Below, piece by piece: positions 7,812-16,877 of a DNA stretch of 53,009 bases. The DNA comes from Chloroflexota bacterium (GTDB lineage Bacteria; Chloroflexota; Anaerolineae; Aggregatilineales; Phototrophicaceae), in contig WTGN01000087.1 in NCBI GenBank assembly GCA_011523545.1, forward strand, positions 1 to 53,009, written 5' to 3'. A program made the translations under genes and the position numbers. Positions within the stretch are counted from its first letter, which is position 1, and every line of letters starts with the position of its first letter. Under the pieces are notes generated by a model. It did no database searches, had not been told where the DNA came from, and saw only the letters and a program-made list of their open reading frames with translations.

Positions 7812-10739
7812 ATGGAACTAGCAATTATCTCCGCCGTTCCTTTTTGCCTCTCGCTGTTCCTGGCCTCGCCCATAGCGCGGAAATCACTCGATAAGCCGCT
7901 CCAGACTGTGCTCTCTTCCGCCGTCATGGCGATCCTATTCGCCTCGCTCTTGAGCATGTTCCCCCATGTCCAACGCGAAGGCGCCATCATACAAAGCTTT
8001 GATTGGATGCCGTCGCTGGGCATCAGCCTGTCATTCTATCTGGACGGTCTCTCGCTGCTCTTCGCCATGATTGTCACCGGGGTCGGCGCCCTCATTTTCT
8101 TTTATGCCGGCTACTATTTTGACGAGGCTCGCGAGCACACTCGATTCATGGTCTGGCTGTCCGCTTTCGCTGGCGCCATGCTGGCCCTCGTGCTGTCCGG
8201 CAACCTGCTGATGATGTTCGTCGCCTGGGAACTGACCAGCGTTACGTCATTCATACTCATCGGCTTCAAGGGCGAAAAAGACGCGGAGGCGCGCGAAGGC
8301 GCATTCAAAGCTTTGTTCGTCACTGGCGCCGGCGCGCTGGCCTTGATCATTGGCCTGGTGATGCTGAGCGTCGCCGCCGGCCAAATTCTCTATCCGGAGC
8401 AAGATATTCGCGTCGTCGCCGATGTTGCTTCGATCCTGCAGGCGACATCGCTGCATCAACATGACTGGTACATGCTGTTTGCCCTGTTGATATTGTTGGG
8501 TGGCTTCACCAAGAGCGCGCAGTTTCCCTTCCACTTCTGGCTGCAGGGCGCCATGAGCGCGCCGACGCCCGCCAGCGCCTACCTGCATAGCGCGACCATG
8601 GTGAAAGCGGGCATTTATCTCTTCGCCCGCCTGTCACCGGTCATGCACCAGAACGACTTATGGACCAGTTTGCTGCTTACTGTCGGTCTGGTGACGATGC
8701 TGGTCGGGTCCTACTTCGCGGTGAAACAGCGGGACCTCAAGGGCTTGCTGGCTTATTCCACCGTCAGCAAGCTGGGCGCGATCGTCGCCATGATTGGCTT
8801 GCCCGATCAGGCCGGGCTGAAGGCGGCCTTCATCGGCATCATCGCCCATGCATTTTACAAATCCGCCCTGTTTTTGGTGGCGGGCACGATTGACCATGCA
8901 ACCGGCACGCGTGTTATTGACCGGCTCGGCGGCCTGCGCGGCAAGATGCCCGTCATGTTCTGGGTCACCGTGATCTCGGCGCTGTCGATGGCCGGCGCGC
9001 CGTTCCTGCTGGGATTCCTGGCAAAAGAGACCTTGCTCGACGCGATGCTCCACTATTCAGGACAATGGACGCAGCTTGTGATGATCGTGGTTTTGGCCAG
9101 CACAATCTTCACCGCCATGGCCGGTTATATGCTGATTTATGATGTTTTTCTGAAACGCCCGCAGAAGCGCCTCCACATTCACCAGCCGTCGCCCTGGATC
9201 GGTCTTGGTCCCGCGCTGCTCGCCCTTGGCTCTCTTTCTCTCGGTTTTCTGGTGGAGCCGCTCATCGTGCCGCTGCTTGAGCTGGCCGTGCCAAAGACCT
9301 TTGAGCTCCACCTGTTCACCGGCTTCAATGAGCTATTCTTCCTTAGCTTGACGATTCTCCTGGCCGGTCTGCTTCTGTTTCTGCCGCGCCGGCGGGTCAT
9401 CCGTCACATCACATTTCCGCTTTCTGGCGACGCCATTTATCGAGAATTCATCGCCTACCTGGAATGGGCGGGCACAACGGTGCTGCACACGCAGTCGGGC
9501 TTCGTTCGCTATTATTTGGTCATTATCCTGGGCGCCGTCGCCGCGGTGCTCATTGCATCCGGCACCCTGTTTACCGTGACGGCGGGGCAGCAACTCCTGC
9601 CGACTGATCTGTCAGTGACCATCATCGATCTGTCTAAGATTTTCATGCTGTTCCTGACGGTCGCCGCCGCCCTGATGACGGTAGTCCTACGCGAGCATGT
9701 GAAAGCGGCGATCGCCTACGGTGTCATCGGCTACGCCATCGGCGTGATCTTCCTGATCAATCACGCCCCCGATGTCGCGCTGGTTCAACTGCTTGTCGAG
9801 ACGATGGCCACCGTGCTGATCATTATAATGCTGGGCAGAATCCGCGCTGACGTGCGCATCCGAGTGATCAACAGCTTGTGGTCGGGACGACAAGATTACC
9901 GCTTCGGCTTGCTGCGCGATCTCGGTATATCGATCGTCATCGGTACAGCGGTCTTCGTCTTTTCATTGATCGCGCTGCAGAACCGCCCTCAGCGCCATAG
10001 CATCGCAAATTGGCATCTGGAGAATACAAAAGCCGTCGGCACCGACGATGTGGTCGGCGCGATCGTCGCCGATTTTCGCGGCACGGACACGCTGCTGGAG
10101 ATAGCTGTCTTCACCACGGCGGCGCTGGGTGTGTTGACGCTGCTGGCGCGCGGGCGCAGTAGCGGGGGTTCACTGGCGCCGAGAACAGCGCGGGCCGGCA
10201 TCTTGCACGAGTTTGACGCGCAGGTTGTTGAAGAGATACAGGATGCGACCAGCCTTTCCACGCCTTTTACGCGCTCTGTATCGTTTATCGTGCTGCCAAT
10301 CGCGATTTTGATCGGCATGGCGCAGATTCTGTACGGCGGCAACGGGCCAGGGGATGGCTTCACGGCGGGCGTCACGATCGGTTTGGCGGTCTCGCTTTGG
10401 TATGTCGTGCTTGGCTACAACGAGGCAAAGAAGCTGCTGCCCTGGTTCCGCCCGGAATTAATTATCCGCCTTGGCCTATTCATCGCCATCGCCAATGCCT
10501 TGTTTCCCCTGCTGGTCGGAGAGGAATTTATGGGGCATGTCGCCTTCGACCAGGCGCTCGGCATCTACGACTTCATGGGCTCATTCGGCTTGCATCTCAC
10601 CTCGTCGCTCATCTTTGAAATCGCTATCGCCATTACAGTAATGGGCGGCCTGGGGATCATCATTGAGGCGATCGCCTATCCCACCGAGCGACAGCAAGAA
10701 TCGATCGCATCGCCGGAAACCGGTCAAACCGACGCATGA
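7812..10739 (+). CDS. mrpA: Mrp Na+/H+ antiporter subunit A fused to subunit B
   Basis: 975 aa polytopic membrane protein. Residues 1 to about 760 are MrpA: an NADH dehydrogenase chain-5-like antiporter core with the signature PTPASAYLHSATMVKAG (about 255-271), followed by the MrpA C-terminal and DUF4040-like part. The last 170 residues or so, from about FTRSVSFIVLPIAIL onward with GGNGPGDGFTAG, are an MnhB/MrpB domain. MrpB is normally a separate protein, so A and B are fused here. It forms the ion-translocating complex with the five downstream subunits. The ATG at 7812 has no close Shine-Dalgarno. It is the first gene of the operon. Confidence 0.93.
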   Translation: MELAIISAVPFCLSLFLASPIARKSLDKPLQTVLSSAVMAILFASLLSMFPHVQREGAIIQSFDWMPSLGISLSFYLDGLSLLFAMIVTGVGALIFFYAGYYFDEAREHTRFMVWLSAFAGAMLALVLSGNLLMMFVAWELTSVTSFILIGFKGEKDAEAREGAFKALFVTGAGALALIIGLVMLSVAAGQILYPEQDIRVVADVASILQATSLHQHDWYMLFALLILLGGFTKSAQFPFHFWLQGAMSAPTPASAYLHSATMVKAGIYLFARLSPVMHQNDLWTSLLLTVGLVTMLVGSYFAVKQRDLKGLLAYSTVSKLGAIVAMIGLPDQAGLKAAFIGIIAHAFYKSALFLVAGTIDHATGTRVIDRLGGLRGKMPVMFWVTVISALSMAGAPFLLGFLAKETLLDAMLHYSGQWTQLVMIVVLASTIFTAMAGYMLIYDVFLKRPQKRLHIHQPSPWIGLGPALLALGSLSLGFLVEPLIVPLLELAVPKTFELHLFTGFNELFFLSLTILLAGLLLFLPRRRVIRHITFPLSGDAIYREFIAYLEWAGTTVLHTQSGFVRYYLVIILGAVAAVLIASGTLFTVTAGQQLLPTDLSVTIIDLSKIFMLFLTVAAALMTVVLREHVKAAIAYGVIGYAIGVIFLINHAPDVALVQLLVETMATVLIIIMLGRIRADVRIRVINSLWSGRQDYRFGLLRDLGISIVIGTAVFVFSLIALQNRPQRHSIANWHLENTKAVGTDDVVGAIVADFRGTDTLLEIAVFTTAALGVLTLLARGRSSGGSLAPRTARAGILHEFDAQVVEEIQDATSLSTPFTRSVSFIVLPIAILIGMAQILYGGNGPGDGFTAGVTIGLAVSLWYVVLGYNEAKKLLPWFRPELIIRLGLFIAIANALFPLLVGEEFMGHVAFDQALGIYDFMGSFGLHLTSSLIFEIAIAITVMGGLGIIIEAIAYPTERQQESIASPETGQTDA

Positions 10740-10800
10740 CCTTGTCAATCAAACGAAACGCGGGCGCCAGCAGGAGCCGCCCATTGGAGGGAAGAAAAAG

Positions 10801-11145
10801 ATGACTGAATTGCTTTTCGCGCTTTCGATAGGCCTGCTGTTTGGCATCGGCGTGTTTCAATTGCTGCGCCGCGATCTCATAAAAGCTGCCATCGGTTTCG
10901 CGATCCTGTTTTCCGCCATCAATCTGTTTTTCGTGGCGGCAGGCGCCTTCGAAGGCGATTTTGCGCCCTATGTCAGCAATGTGGAAGCGGGGCGCCAAAC
11001 CAGCGATCCCTTGGTTCAAGCGCTAATTCTGACCGCAATCGTGGTCAGCTTCGGCAGCTTTTCGTTGGTGTTGGGTTTTGTCAACATCATCTCCCGCCGT
11101 TACAGCACGATAGATTCCAACGACCTGAACAAGCTGAAGCATTGA
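10801..11145 (+). CDS. mrpC: Mrp antiporter subunit C (NuoK-like)
   Basis: 114 aa, three-helix membrane protein of the MnhC/MrpC family, homologous to NuoK. The length matches the family norm. Typical segments are the helix FGIGVFQLLRRDLIKAAIGF, the motif AINLFF and the pair DPLVQALILTAIVVSF. The frame is open upstream into the end of mrpA, but the ATG at 10801 has GGAGG about ten bases before it and gives the normal N-terminus. It is the second gene of the Mrp operon, 61 bases after the A/B fusion. Confidence 0.93.
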   Translation: MTELLFALSIGLLFGIGVFQLLRRDLIKAAIGFAILFSAINLFFVAAGAFEGDFAPYVSNVEAGRQTSDPLVQALILTAIVVSFGSFSLVLGFVNIISRRYSTIDSNDLNKLKH

Positions 11146-11198
11146 AGCAGCTCAACTGACGTCCGTACTGAATTCCAAGGTCAGCAGAACCCGCGATC

Positions 11199-12698
11199 AT
11201 GGATAACAACTATCTCTTGCTCGGCGCACTGGTTACGCCCCTGGTTGGCGCGATAGTCGCTCTCGCCTTCGCCCGCTCCAATCGCATCCAACGGATTATC
11301 GGCGTCGTGGCCGGGCTTATCGCCTGGCTGTTTAGCAGCGCGCTGCTGATTGAAGTCCATAACAGCGGCATCCAGACCTACGCCCTGGGCAATTGGCGCC
11401 CGCCCTACGGCATCGTCCTGGTCGCGGATACCTTTGGCGGCTTGTTCGCATTCATGGTGACCAGCATCATGGTCGGCGGCCTCTTATATACATTGCACAG
11501 CCATGACAAATGCATGACCTACCCCGCCTTTATGCCCCTCTTTCTGCTCATGGAAGTGGGATTGATTGGCGCGATGCTCACCGGCGATCTATTCACCTTG
11601 TTCGTTTTCATGGAGCTAATGGTGCTGGCTTCGGTTTCGCTGACTGCGATATCGGACGATCAATTTGGCTTGGAGGCGGCGCTCAAATATATCTTGATCA
11701 GCTCTATGGGCACGCTGTTTCTGCTGCTTGGCATCGCGGCGATGTATGCCACATTCGGGACCTTGAACATGGCGGAAATCGCGCAGACGCTGCTCACCGG
11801 CGAGCGCCCATTCCTGGCGCCGGCCTCCGCCATCATGTTGCTTTGCGCCTTTCTGCTGAAGAGCGCCGTTTTCCCCTTTCACTTCTGGCAGCCCGATTTT
11901 CACACGACGGCGCCAACGCCAATCAGCGCCATGCTTTCATCTATCGTGGTCAAGGTCGGCGTCTACGGCATCATCCGGCTGGTGACGCTGCTGTTTATCG
12001 AAGAAGCGCCACTGCTTGAGCGCTGGCTCTCCACGCTCGGTATCATTGGCATCGTCTTTGGCAGCCTGGGCGCGCTGCGCACTTACAACGCCAAACGCAT
12101 GCTGGCCTACTCGACATTCGCGCAGATAGGATTTATCCTCGTGGGCATTGGCTGGGGCGAGCCGCTGGCGCTCATTGGCGCGATTGTATATGCCTTCAAT
12201 CATGCATTTATCAAGTCTTCCCTGCTGATGCTAATGGGCGTCGTCTCCAGCTATACCAAGATCAAAAGCGCAAACTTTGCTGACATCAGCGGGATTGGCG
12301 GCAAGATACCGTCTTCGATAGGATGGCTGCTGCTCATCGGCGGGCTTTCCTTGGCGGGTGTGCCGCCGCTCAATGGATTCATCAGCAAATTGGCGCTGAT
12401 TCAGGGCGGCGTCTATCGAGGCGATTGGCCGAATCTGATCATCATGGTCGCCGCTGGAATCCTGACGGTGATTTACATGATCAGAGCCTGGCAGCGCATC
12501 TTCCAGCAGGAGACGCTCCCCGACACCGTGGAAACCAAGAGCGAAGGCGACAGTTTGCTGGCGCCCTTCCTACTCATTTGCGTCTGTCTGCTTTTGGGCA
12601 CCATTCTGGCGGAGCCACTGCTACAATTGATTATGGAGACGGTGCGCCAACTGGGCGACCCGCGCATTTATATTGCGGCGGTAAATCTGCCGCTTTGA
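11199..12698 (+). CDS. mrpD: Mrp antiporter subunit D (NuoN/M-like)
   Basis: 499 aa polytopic protein of the MnhD/MrpD family, homologous to the NuoL/M/N antiporter-like subunits of complex I. It has about 14 hydrophobic helices and the conserved core FHFWQPDFHTTAPTPISAML followed by VVKVGVYGIIR, matching the proton-channel segment of this family. MrpD and MrpA are the two antiporter-like subunits. The length is as expected. The ATG at 11199 lies 53 bases after mrpC; the Shine-Dalgarno is weak. Confidence 0.93.
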   Translation: MDNNYLLLGALVTPLVGAIVALAFARSNRIQRIIGVVAGLIAWLFSSALLIEVHNSGIQTYALGNWRPPYGIVLVADTFGGLFAFMVTSIMVGGLLYTLHSHDKCMTYPAFMPLFLLMEVGLIGAMLTGDLFTLFVFMELMVLASVSLTAISDDQFGLEAALKYILISSMGTLFLLLGIAAMYATFGTLNMAEIAQTLLTGERPFLAPASAIMLLCAFLLKSAVFPFHFWQPDFHTTAPTPISAMLSSIVVKVGVYGIIRLVTLLFIEEAPLLERWLSTLGIIGIVFGSLGALRTYNAKRMLAYSTFAQIGFILVGIGWGEPLALIGAIVYAFNHAFIKSSLLMLMGVVSSYTKIKSANFADISGIGGKIPSSIGWLLLIGGLSLAGVPPLNGFISKLALIQGGVYRGDWPNLIIMVAAGILTVIYMIRAWQRIFQQETLPDTVETKSEGDSLLAPFLLICVCLLLGTILAEPLLQLIMETVRQLGDPRIYIAAVNLPL

Positions 12699-12726
12699 GC
12701 GCCATAGAGTGATAGAGGAGTTGACT

Positions 12727-13311
12727 TTGCTTGATCGGTTCAAGCGTTCGAGGCAAGCGCAAGAGTACAGGAAAGGAAGCGCGCCGGCGCGGCCTATGCA
12801 ATCAAGAATCAAGGTCATGATCATGGCGCTGCCGCTGGCCATTGGCTGGACGATATACACAGCGCAGCCGACGGCCGGCAATTTTCTGCTGGGCTACGTC
12901 TTCAGCGTCTCGGTTGTCCTGGCGACCGGGTTGCGCGGGGACAGCCTTCGCTTGCGGAGCGCGCCGCGTCAGCTTTACAATCTCATCGCTTACACCGTGT
13001 TCCTCGCCTCGGAAGTGCTTTTTTCCGGCGTCAAAGTTTCACGCATAATCTTGACGCCGAGCTTGCCCATTAATCCTGGAATTTCTCGCGTCAATACGCA
13101 AGACAAGACGGAAAACGAGCTTATCTCCGCCGTCAGCGCGCACGGCATCACGATTACACCGGGCGAGCTGGTCGTGGACTTTGAGGAGACGGCGCAAGAC
13201 GGCATCCAAATGATCGTGCACAGCCTGAACCTTGACACCCCCGGCCGGAGCCTGGAAGAGGAACAAAAGAAAAGACTCGAAAGAATCAGAGGCATATTGG
13301 GTCATGATTGA
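12727..13311 (+). CDS. mrpE: Mrp antiporter subunit E
   Basis: 194 aa MnhE/MrpE family protein with two or three N-terminal transmembrane helices, the motif FLLGYVF, and a cytoplasmic C-terminal domain. That domain carries the characteristic N-P-G-I-S segment followed by TQDKTENELISAVSAHGITITPGE-type sequence, in which Ser/Thr-P-G precedes the terminal strands. The frame can also start at GTG 12709 or TTG 12721; I prefer TTG 12727, which has GAGGAG six bases upstream. It overlaps mrpF by eight bases. MrpE is needed for assembly or stability of the antiporter in studied systems. Confidence 0.88.
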   Translation: MLDRFKRSRQAQEYRKGSAPARPMQSRIKVMIMALPLAIGWTIYTAQPTAGNFLLGYVFSVSVVLATGLRGDSLRLRSAPRQLYNLIAYTVFLASEVLFSGVKVSRIILTPSLPINPGISRVNTQDKTENELISAVSAHGITITPGELVVDFEETAQDGIQMIVHSLNLDTPGRSLEEEQKKRLERIRGILGHD

Positions 13312-13585
13312 TAGCGCCTTGGCGCAAGCGGCGATTCAACTTATTTTGCTCGGCCTGGTCAGCTTGCTGATACCGGCGTCGTATCGGGTCATCGTCGGCC
13401 CGACCCTGCCTGACCGCTTGCAGGCGGTGGACCTCATTACGACGCTTCTGATCGGCATCATTGTGATGCTGGCGCTGGTTGAAGGGACGCAGAACTTTGT
13501 GGACATGGCCATCGCGCTGGCGGCCTTCGCCTTTATCGGCACGATCAGCATTGCCCGCTACATATCTGAAGGCCGGGTGTTCTAG
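13304..13585 (+). CDS. mrpF: Mrp antiporter subunit F
   Basis: 93 aa three-helix membrane protein of the MnhF/MrpF family. Recognisable features are the helix-breaking segment IVGPTLPDRLQAVDLITT and the C-terminal helix around residues 65-85 with FIGTISIARYI. The ATG lies inside the end of mrpE, with an eight-base overlap. The stop is directly followed by the mrpG start with no gap, consistent with one translationally coupled operon. Confidence 0.92.
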   Translation: MIDSALAQAAIQLILLGLVSLLIPASYRVIVGPTLPDRLQAVDLITTLLIGIIVMLALVEGTQNFVDMAIALAAFAFIGTISIARYISEGRVF

Positions 13586-14029
13586 ATGCTGCTAGAATTG
13601 CTGGGTGTAGCGGCGCTCCTGTTCGGCCTCTTTTTCTGCGCGGTCGGTGTGCTCGGCGTCGTGCGAATGCCGGACAGCCTCACGCGCCTGCATGCATCGG
13701 GCAAGGTGGCGACGCTGGGCCTGTTCGGTTTGCTGACGGGCGCGGCATTGCTGATGCCCTCGGTGTGGCTGCGGCTGCTGGCGCTTGGTCTGTTTGTCTT
13801 GCTGACCAGCCCAGTCGCGACTCATGCGATCGCCGCCTCCGTTCACCGGCGGCGCGAAATTGTCGGGGAATTGGCCGAATCAGACTCGCCAGTGGCGCCG
13901 GCGGACATGACCGCTGTAGACGTCACCGCTGTGCTCTCGCGATCGCGCATCCAGGATATCATTGAAGCTCAAGAACGAGCGCGCCGCCACCAGCGGCCCG
14001 ACGAGCGGCGGACAAACGACAGCCCCTAG
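13586..14029 (+). CDS. mrpG: Mrp antiporter subunit G
   Basis: 147 aa MnhG/MrpG family protein with three transmembrane helices. The conserved stretch GVVRMPDSLTRLHASGKVATLG (about residues 25-46) is diagnostic. The C-terminal part after the third helix is a polar, charged tail of about 50 residues. It is the last gene of the complete Mrp set (A/B, C, D, E, F, G) and starts directly after the mrpF stop. It ends 21 bases from the convergent DUF368 gene. Confidence 0.92.
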   Translation: MLLELLGVAALLFGLFFCAVGVLGVVRMPDSLTRLHASGKVATLGLFGLLTGAALLMPSVWLRLLALGLFVLLTSPVATHAIAASVHRRREIVGELAESDSPVAPADMTAVDVTAVLSRSRIQDIIEAQERARRHQRPDERRTNDSP

Positions 14030-14050
14030 CGCTTGCGCGTCAATCCCGCG

Positions 14051-15019
14051 TTATTTCAAGAACAGGCTGAAAATGGGATTCTTGCGGGACTGCAGATGAT
14101 CCAGCAGGTTGACCAGCAGGAAGCCAACAATCATGAGAAGCAGCGCCAGCCCGAAGGTCTCGGCGGCGCTGTCCGGCGCGACGTTCTGCTCCAGCAGGCA
14201 GCGGAAATCCCCATGCCGGTCCAGGTCGCTCGAGAGGCACTGCTTCCAGGGGTATATCTTCCACAGCGAACCGGCCATAAAGCCGACCAGCAGCGCGACA
14301 GTCAGATTGTAATAGTGCGTCAATAGGTGGCTCAATACGCGCGAAAACGCAATGATGCCGACGACTGCGCCCAAACCAACGACGATGATCGGCGGGATGT
14401 CGCGATTGCTCACCGCCGTCAGCACGTAATCGTATTGCCCCAGAATCAGCAGCATAAATGAGCCGGAGATGCCCGGCAAAATCATCGCCGTAATCGCAAT
14501 CATGCCGCTGACGAACAAGACGGGGTAGGAATGATCGGCCTCGGCCGGCACGATGTTGACGATGCCAAATGCCGCCACTGCGCCGCAAACAAAGGTGGCC
14601 GCTGTAGACGCGCCCCAGCGCACCTTGACGCCAATTGACAGAATCGACGCCAACACCAGGCCGAAGAAAAACGCGAACAAATGAATGCGCCCGCCGGCAT
14701 CATCCAGGGTCGAACTGAGAAAACTCGATAGCAGCAGGATCGCAGCAAGCAAGCCCAGGCCCAAGGCCAGCAGAAAGCGAAACGATACGTGCGCCAGCAG
14801 GTCCTTGAACCGCATCGCCAGCAGCAGCTGAATCGCTTCCATATTGAAGGACTTGATCGCCGAGATCAGGTTTTCGTAGACGCCGAGGATGAATGCCATT
14901 GTGCCGCCGCTCACGCCGGGCACGATGTCGGCCGCGCCCATCGCGAAGCCGGTCAGCGCCAGTCGCAGATACTGAGCGCCGGTCTGTGGATCCGATAGAT
15001 TCTGGGATTTCGACTTCAC
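14051..15019 (-). CDS. DUF368 membrane protein, putative undecaprenyl-phosphate translocase
   Basis: 322 aa polytopic protein of the DUF368 family. The N-terminal signature GAADIVPGVSGGTMAFILGVYE and its second copy, MILPGISGSFMLLILGQYD, form the paired re-entrant motif typical of the family. DUF368 (PopT-type) proteins have recently been identified as candidate undecaprenyl-phosphate (C55-P) translocases whose loss is harmful mainly at alkaline pH; that is knowledge of the family, not of this gene. The start is GTG 15019, with GAGGAG seven bases upstream, rather than the far ATG at 15085. It is convergent with the Mrp operon. Confidence 0.85.
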   Translation of the reverse strand: MKSKSQNLSDPQTGAQYLRLALTGFAMGAADIVPGVSGGTMAFILGVYENLISAIKSFNMEAIQLLLAMRFKDLLAHVSFRFLLALGLGLLAAILLLSSFLSSTLDDAGGRIHLFAFFFGLVLASILSIGVKVRWGASTAATFVCGAVAAFGIVNIVPAEADHSYPVLFVSGMIAITAMILPGISGSFMLLILGQYDYVLTAVSNRDIPPIIVVGLGAVVGIIAFSRVLSHLLTHYYNLTVALLVGFMAGSLWKIYPWKQCLSSDLDRHGDFRCLLEQNVAPDSAAETFGLALLLMIVGFLLVNLLDHLQSRKNPIFSLFLK

Positions 15020-15432
15020 CAATGTTCTCCTCGCTGCGCCGGACGGACGCTGCTCAATGCAAGCATACACAATCAATATACTCAAATATGCCCCCTGCGC
15101 CAGCGGCAGCCGCTTAAAGCTATCGACGGCGCGTCATTTTTGACAGGTTGTAGGGGCGACTCGGTGAGTCGCCCGCAGACCATGTTTTGCTCGATTTAGG
15201 GCGACCCAATGGCTCGCCCCTACAGCTTTCGCATGGCAAGTTACCCAAAGGATAATGCGGCTGACTAGAACCTCCACCGAAATGGGTACACAGCCATTCT
15301 ACTCTCTATTAGCCAGGACACCGCCCAGAGACTATAATGGTGGCGGCTCAACAGACATCAAGCTAGCCGGCGCCCGGCCTGCTCGCGTCGCCACATCGAG
15401 CCGATAACCAAAATGACGATGGGAACCGTGTT
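15020..15432. other. Non-coding gap of about 410 bases between divergent genes
   Basis: No gene is recognisable here. The stretch lies between the divergent starts of the DUF368 gene and the ADP-ribosylglycohydrolase. It contains the inverted-repeat element at 15149-15224 described separately. A perfect TATAAT hexamer at 15333-15338 is a possible -10 element for the rightward gene, but the -35 region at the right distance is poor. The remainder shows no clear structure. Confidence 0.5.
15149..15224. repeat. MITE/REP-like inverted-repeat element
   Basis: The element is bounded by perfect 11-base inverted arms, TGTAGGGGCGA (15149-15159) and TCGCCCCTACA (15214-15224). Inside the left arm is a perfect nine-base-pair hairpin, GGGCGACTC (15154-15162) with GAGTCGCCC (15166-15174) and a three-base loop. 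The right half holds a second hairpin built on GGGCGA (199-204 of the 15 kb block) and TCGCCC (15214-15219). This nested architecture resembles small non-autonomous or REP-type dispersed elements. Only one copy is seen in this window, so its repetitive nature is an inference. Confidence 0.6.
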
Positions 15433-16812
15433 ATGCCTGGATACGCCAACTGGAAGGACCTGTTCGCGCAAGAATACCTGCAGCTATATGAAGAGGGTTA
15501 CGCCGTCGGCGATACTGTTGAACCGGACTTTGAAGCCGCCTATTTGCCCGATGCTGTGCGCCAAGCGACCGACCGGTCGACATTGACCGAAGCCGACTGG
15601 GAAGCAGCCTATCACGCCCTATGGCGCCAACGCGAGCGGGGCATTCGCGCGGACTATGCATTCGTCGAACCGGACGATTTTGACGCCATCATCGCCGACG
15701 CGCCAGACCCGCCGTCGCTGCGGCCATTGAGCGACGGCGCTTATGCCGAGCGCATCAAAGGCGCCTGGTATGGAAGAATAGGCGGCGTGATCCTCGGCAA
15801 GCCGCTCGAGATGCGCCTGGACAGGACATTCATCAAGCGCTATCTGGAGAGCGTCGACGCCTATCCGCTGAATGACTGGGCGCCGCATGATTCGCCAGAG
15901 CTTGGCATCACCTTGCGCTGCAAACCATCGACCTTGGGCAATGTGACCTATGCCGAGCCGGACGACGATATTCACTACACGATTCTGGGCTTGATGCTGC
16001 TGGAACAGCACGGCTTCAACTTCAGCAAGCTGGACGTGGCCAACAATCACCTGCGCAATATCCCCTATCATTGGCTCTGGTCCTGCACGCGCCAATCCTA
16101 TTACCACATGGTCAATCTAACAGCTGATCGGCCGGTCGAAGAGCAGATTGATGAATTCCCTACCAAGCTAAATCCACTGCGCGAGGGCATCAACACAGCG
16201 ATACGAGCGGACTTCTGGGGTTATATCGCGCCGGGGGATCCACGCCGGGCCGCCCGCATCGCCTATCGCGAAGTGACGCTGAACGCGGTCAAGAATGGCG
16301 TCTACAGTTCCATGTTCGTCGCCGGCGCCCTGAGCGCCGCGCTGAGCCGCGAGCCGACCGTCGACACAATTCTGGCTGGCGGGCTGTCGGTCATTCCCCG
16401 GCGCTCGCGTCTGGCCCATATTGTGCATGAAGTGATCCAGTGGTATGCGGCGGACAAAGACTGGATCACGGTCTGCGACCGGGTCTATGAAAATTACGGC
16501 CACCTGCCCTTCCTCCACGCTTTGCACAACATGGCATTTGTTGTGCTGTCGCTGTTACACGGGCAACTTGACTACAGCAAGACGATCACGACCGCCGTGA
16601 TGTGCGGCATGGACACCGACTGCACATCGGGGACGGCGGCCAGCATTGTCGGAGCTGCCCTCGGCTACGATGGCCTGGACAAACGTTGGATCGAACCCTT
16701 GAACGATCATGTCAAGACCGCTGTGGCCGGCTTTGGGCATGGCTCCATTTCCGGCCTGGCGCAGCGCAGCGTCAATCTCTGGCACAAGCTGCGGGACGAG
16801 CCGGTTCCATAA
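15433..16812 (+). CDS. ADP-ribosylglycohydrolase family protein
   Basis: 459 aa soluble protein. The ADP-ribosylglycohydrolase (DraG-like) fold begins about residue 105 with RIKGAWYGRIGGVILGKPLE. The magnesium-binding residues are visible in the EPDDDIHYT motif (about 176-184) and the C-terminal GMDTDCTSGTAASIVGAALG motif. About 100 residues before the domain are not assigned. Family enzymes remove ADP-ribose from proteins or small molecules; the substrate here is unknown and no partner transferase is nearby. The ATG at 15433 is used although no strong Shine-Dalgarno is seen. Confidence 0.87.
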   Translation: MPGYANWKDLFAQEYLQLYEEGYAVGDTVEPDFEAAYLPDAVRQATDRSTLTEADWEAAYHALWRQRERGIRADYAFVEPDDFDAIIADAPDPPSLRPLSDGAYAERIKGAWYGRIGGVILGKPLEMRLDRTFIKRYLESVDAYPLNDWAPHDSPELGITLRCKPSTLGNVTYAEPDDDIHYTILGLMLLEQHGFNFSKLDVANNHLRNIPYHWLWSCTRQSYYHMVNLTADRPVEEQIDEFPTKLNPLREGINTAIRADFWGYIAPGDPRRAARIAYREVTLNAVKNGVYSSMFVAGALSAALSREPTVDTILAGGLSVIPRRSRLAHIVHEVIQWYAADKDWITVCDRVYENYGHLPFLHALHNMAFVVLSLLHGQLDYSKTITTAVMCGMDTDCTSGTAASIVGAALGYDGLDKRWIEPLNDHVKTAVAGFGHGSISGLAQRSVNLWHKLRDEPVP

Positions 16813-16877
16813 AGCGGCATGCATTCTCAGGATAATGACCACATTGTCATGCTGCCGGCAGTCGCGGAGGTGACTGA

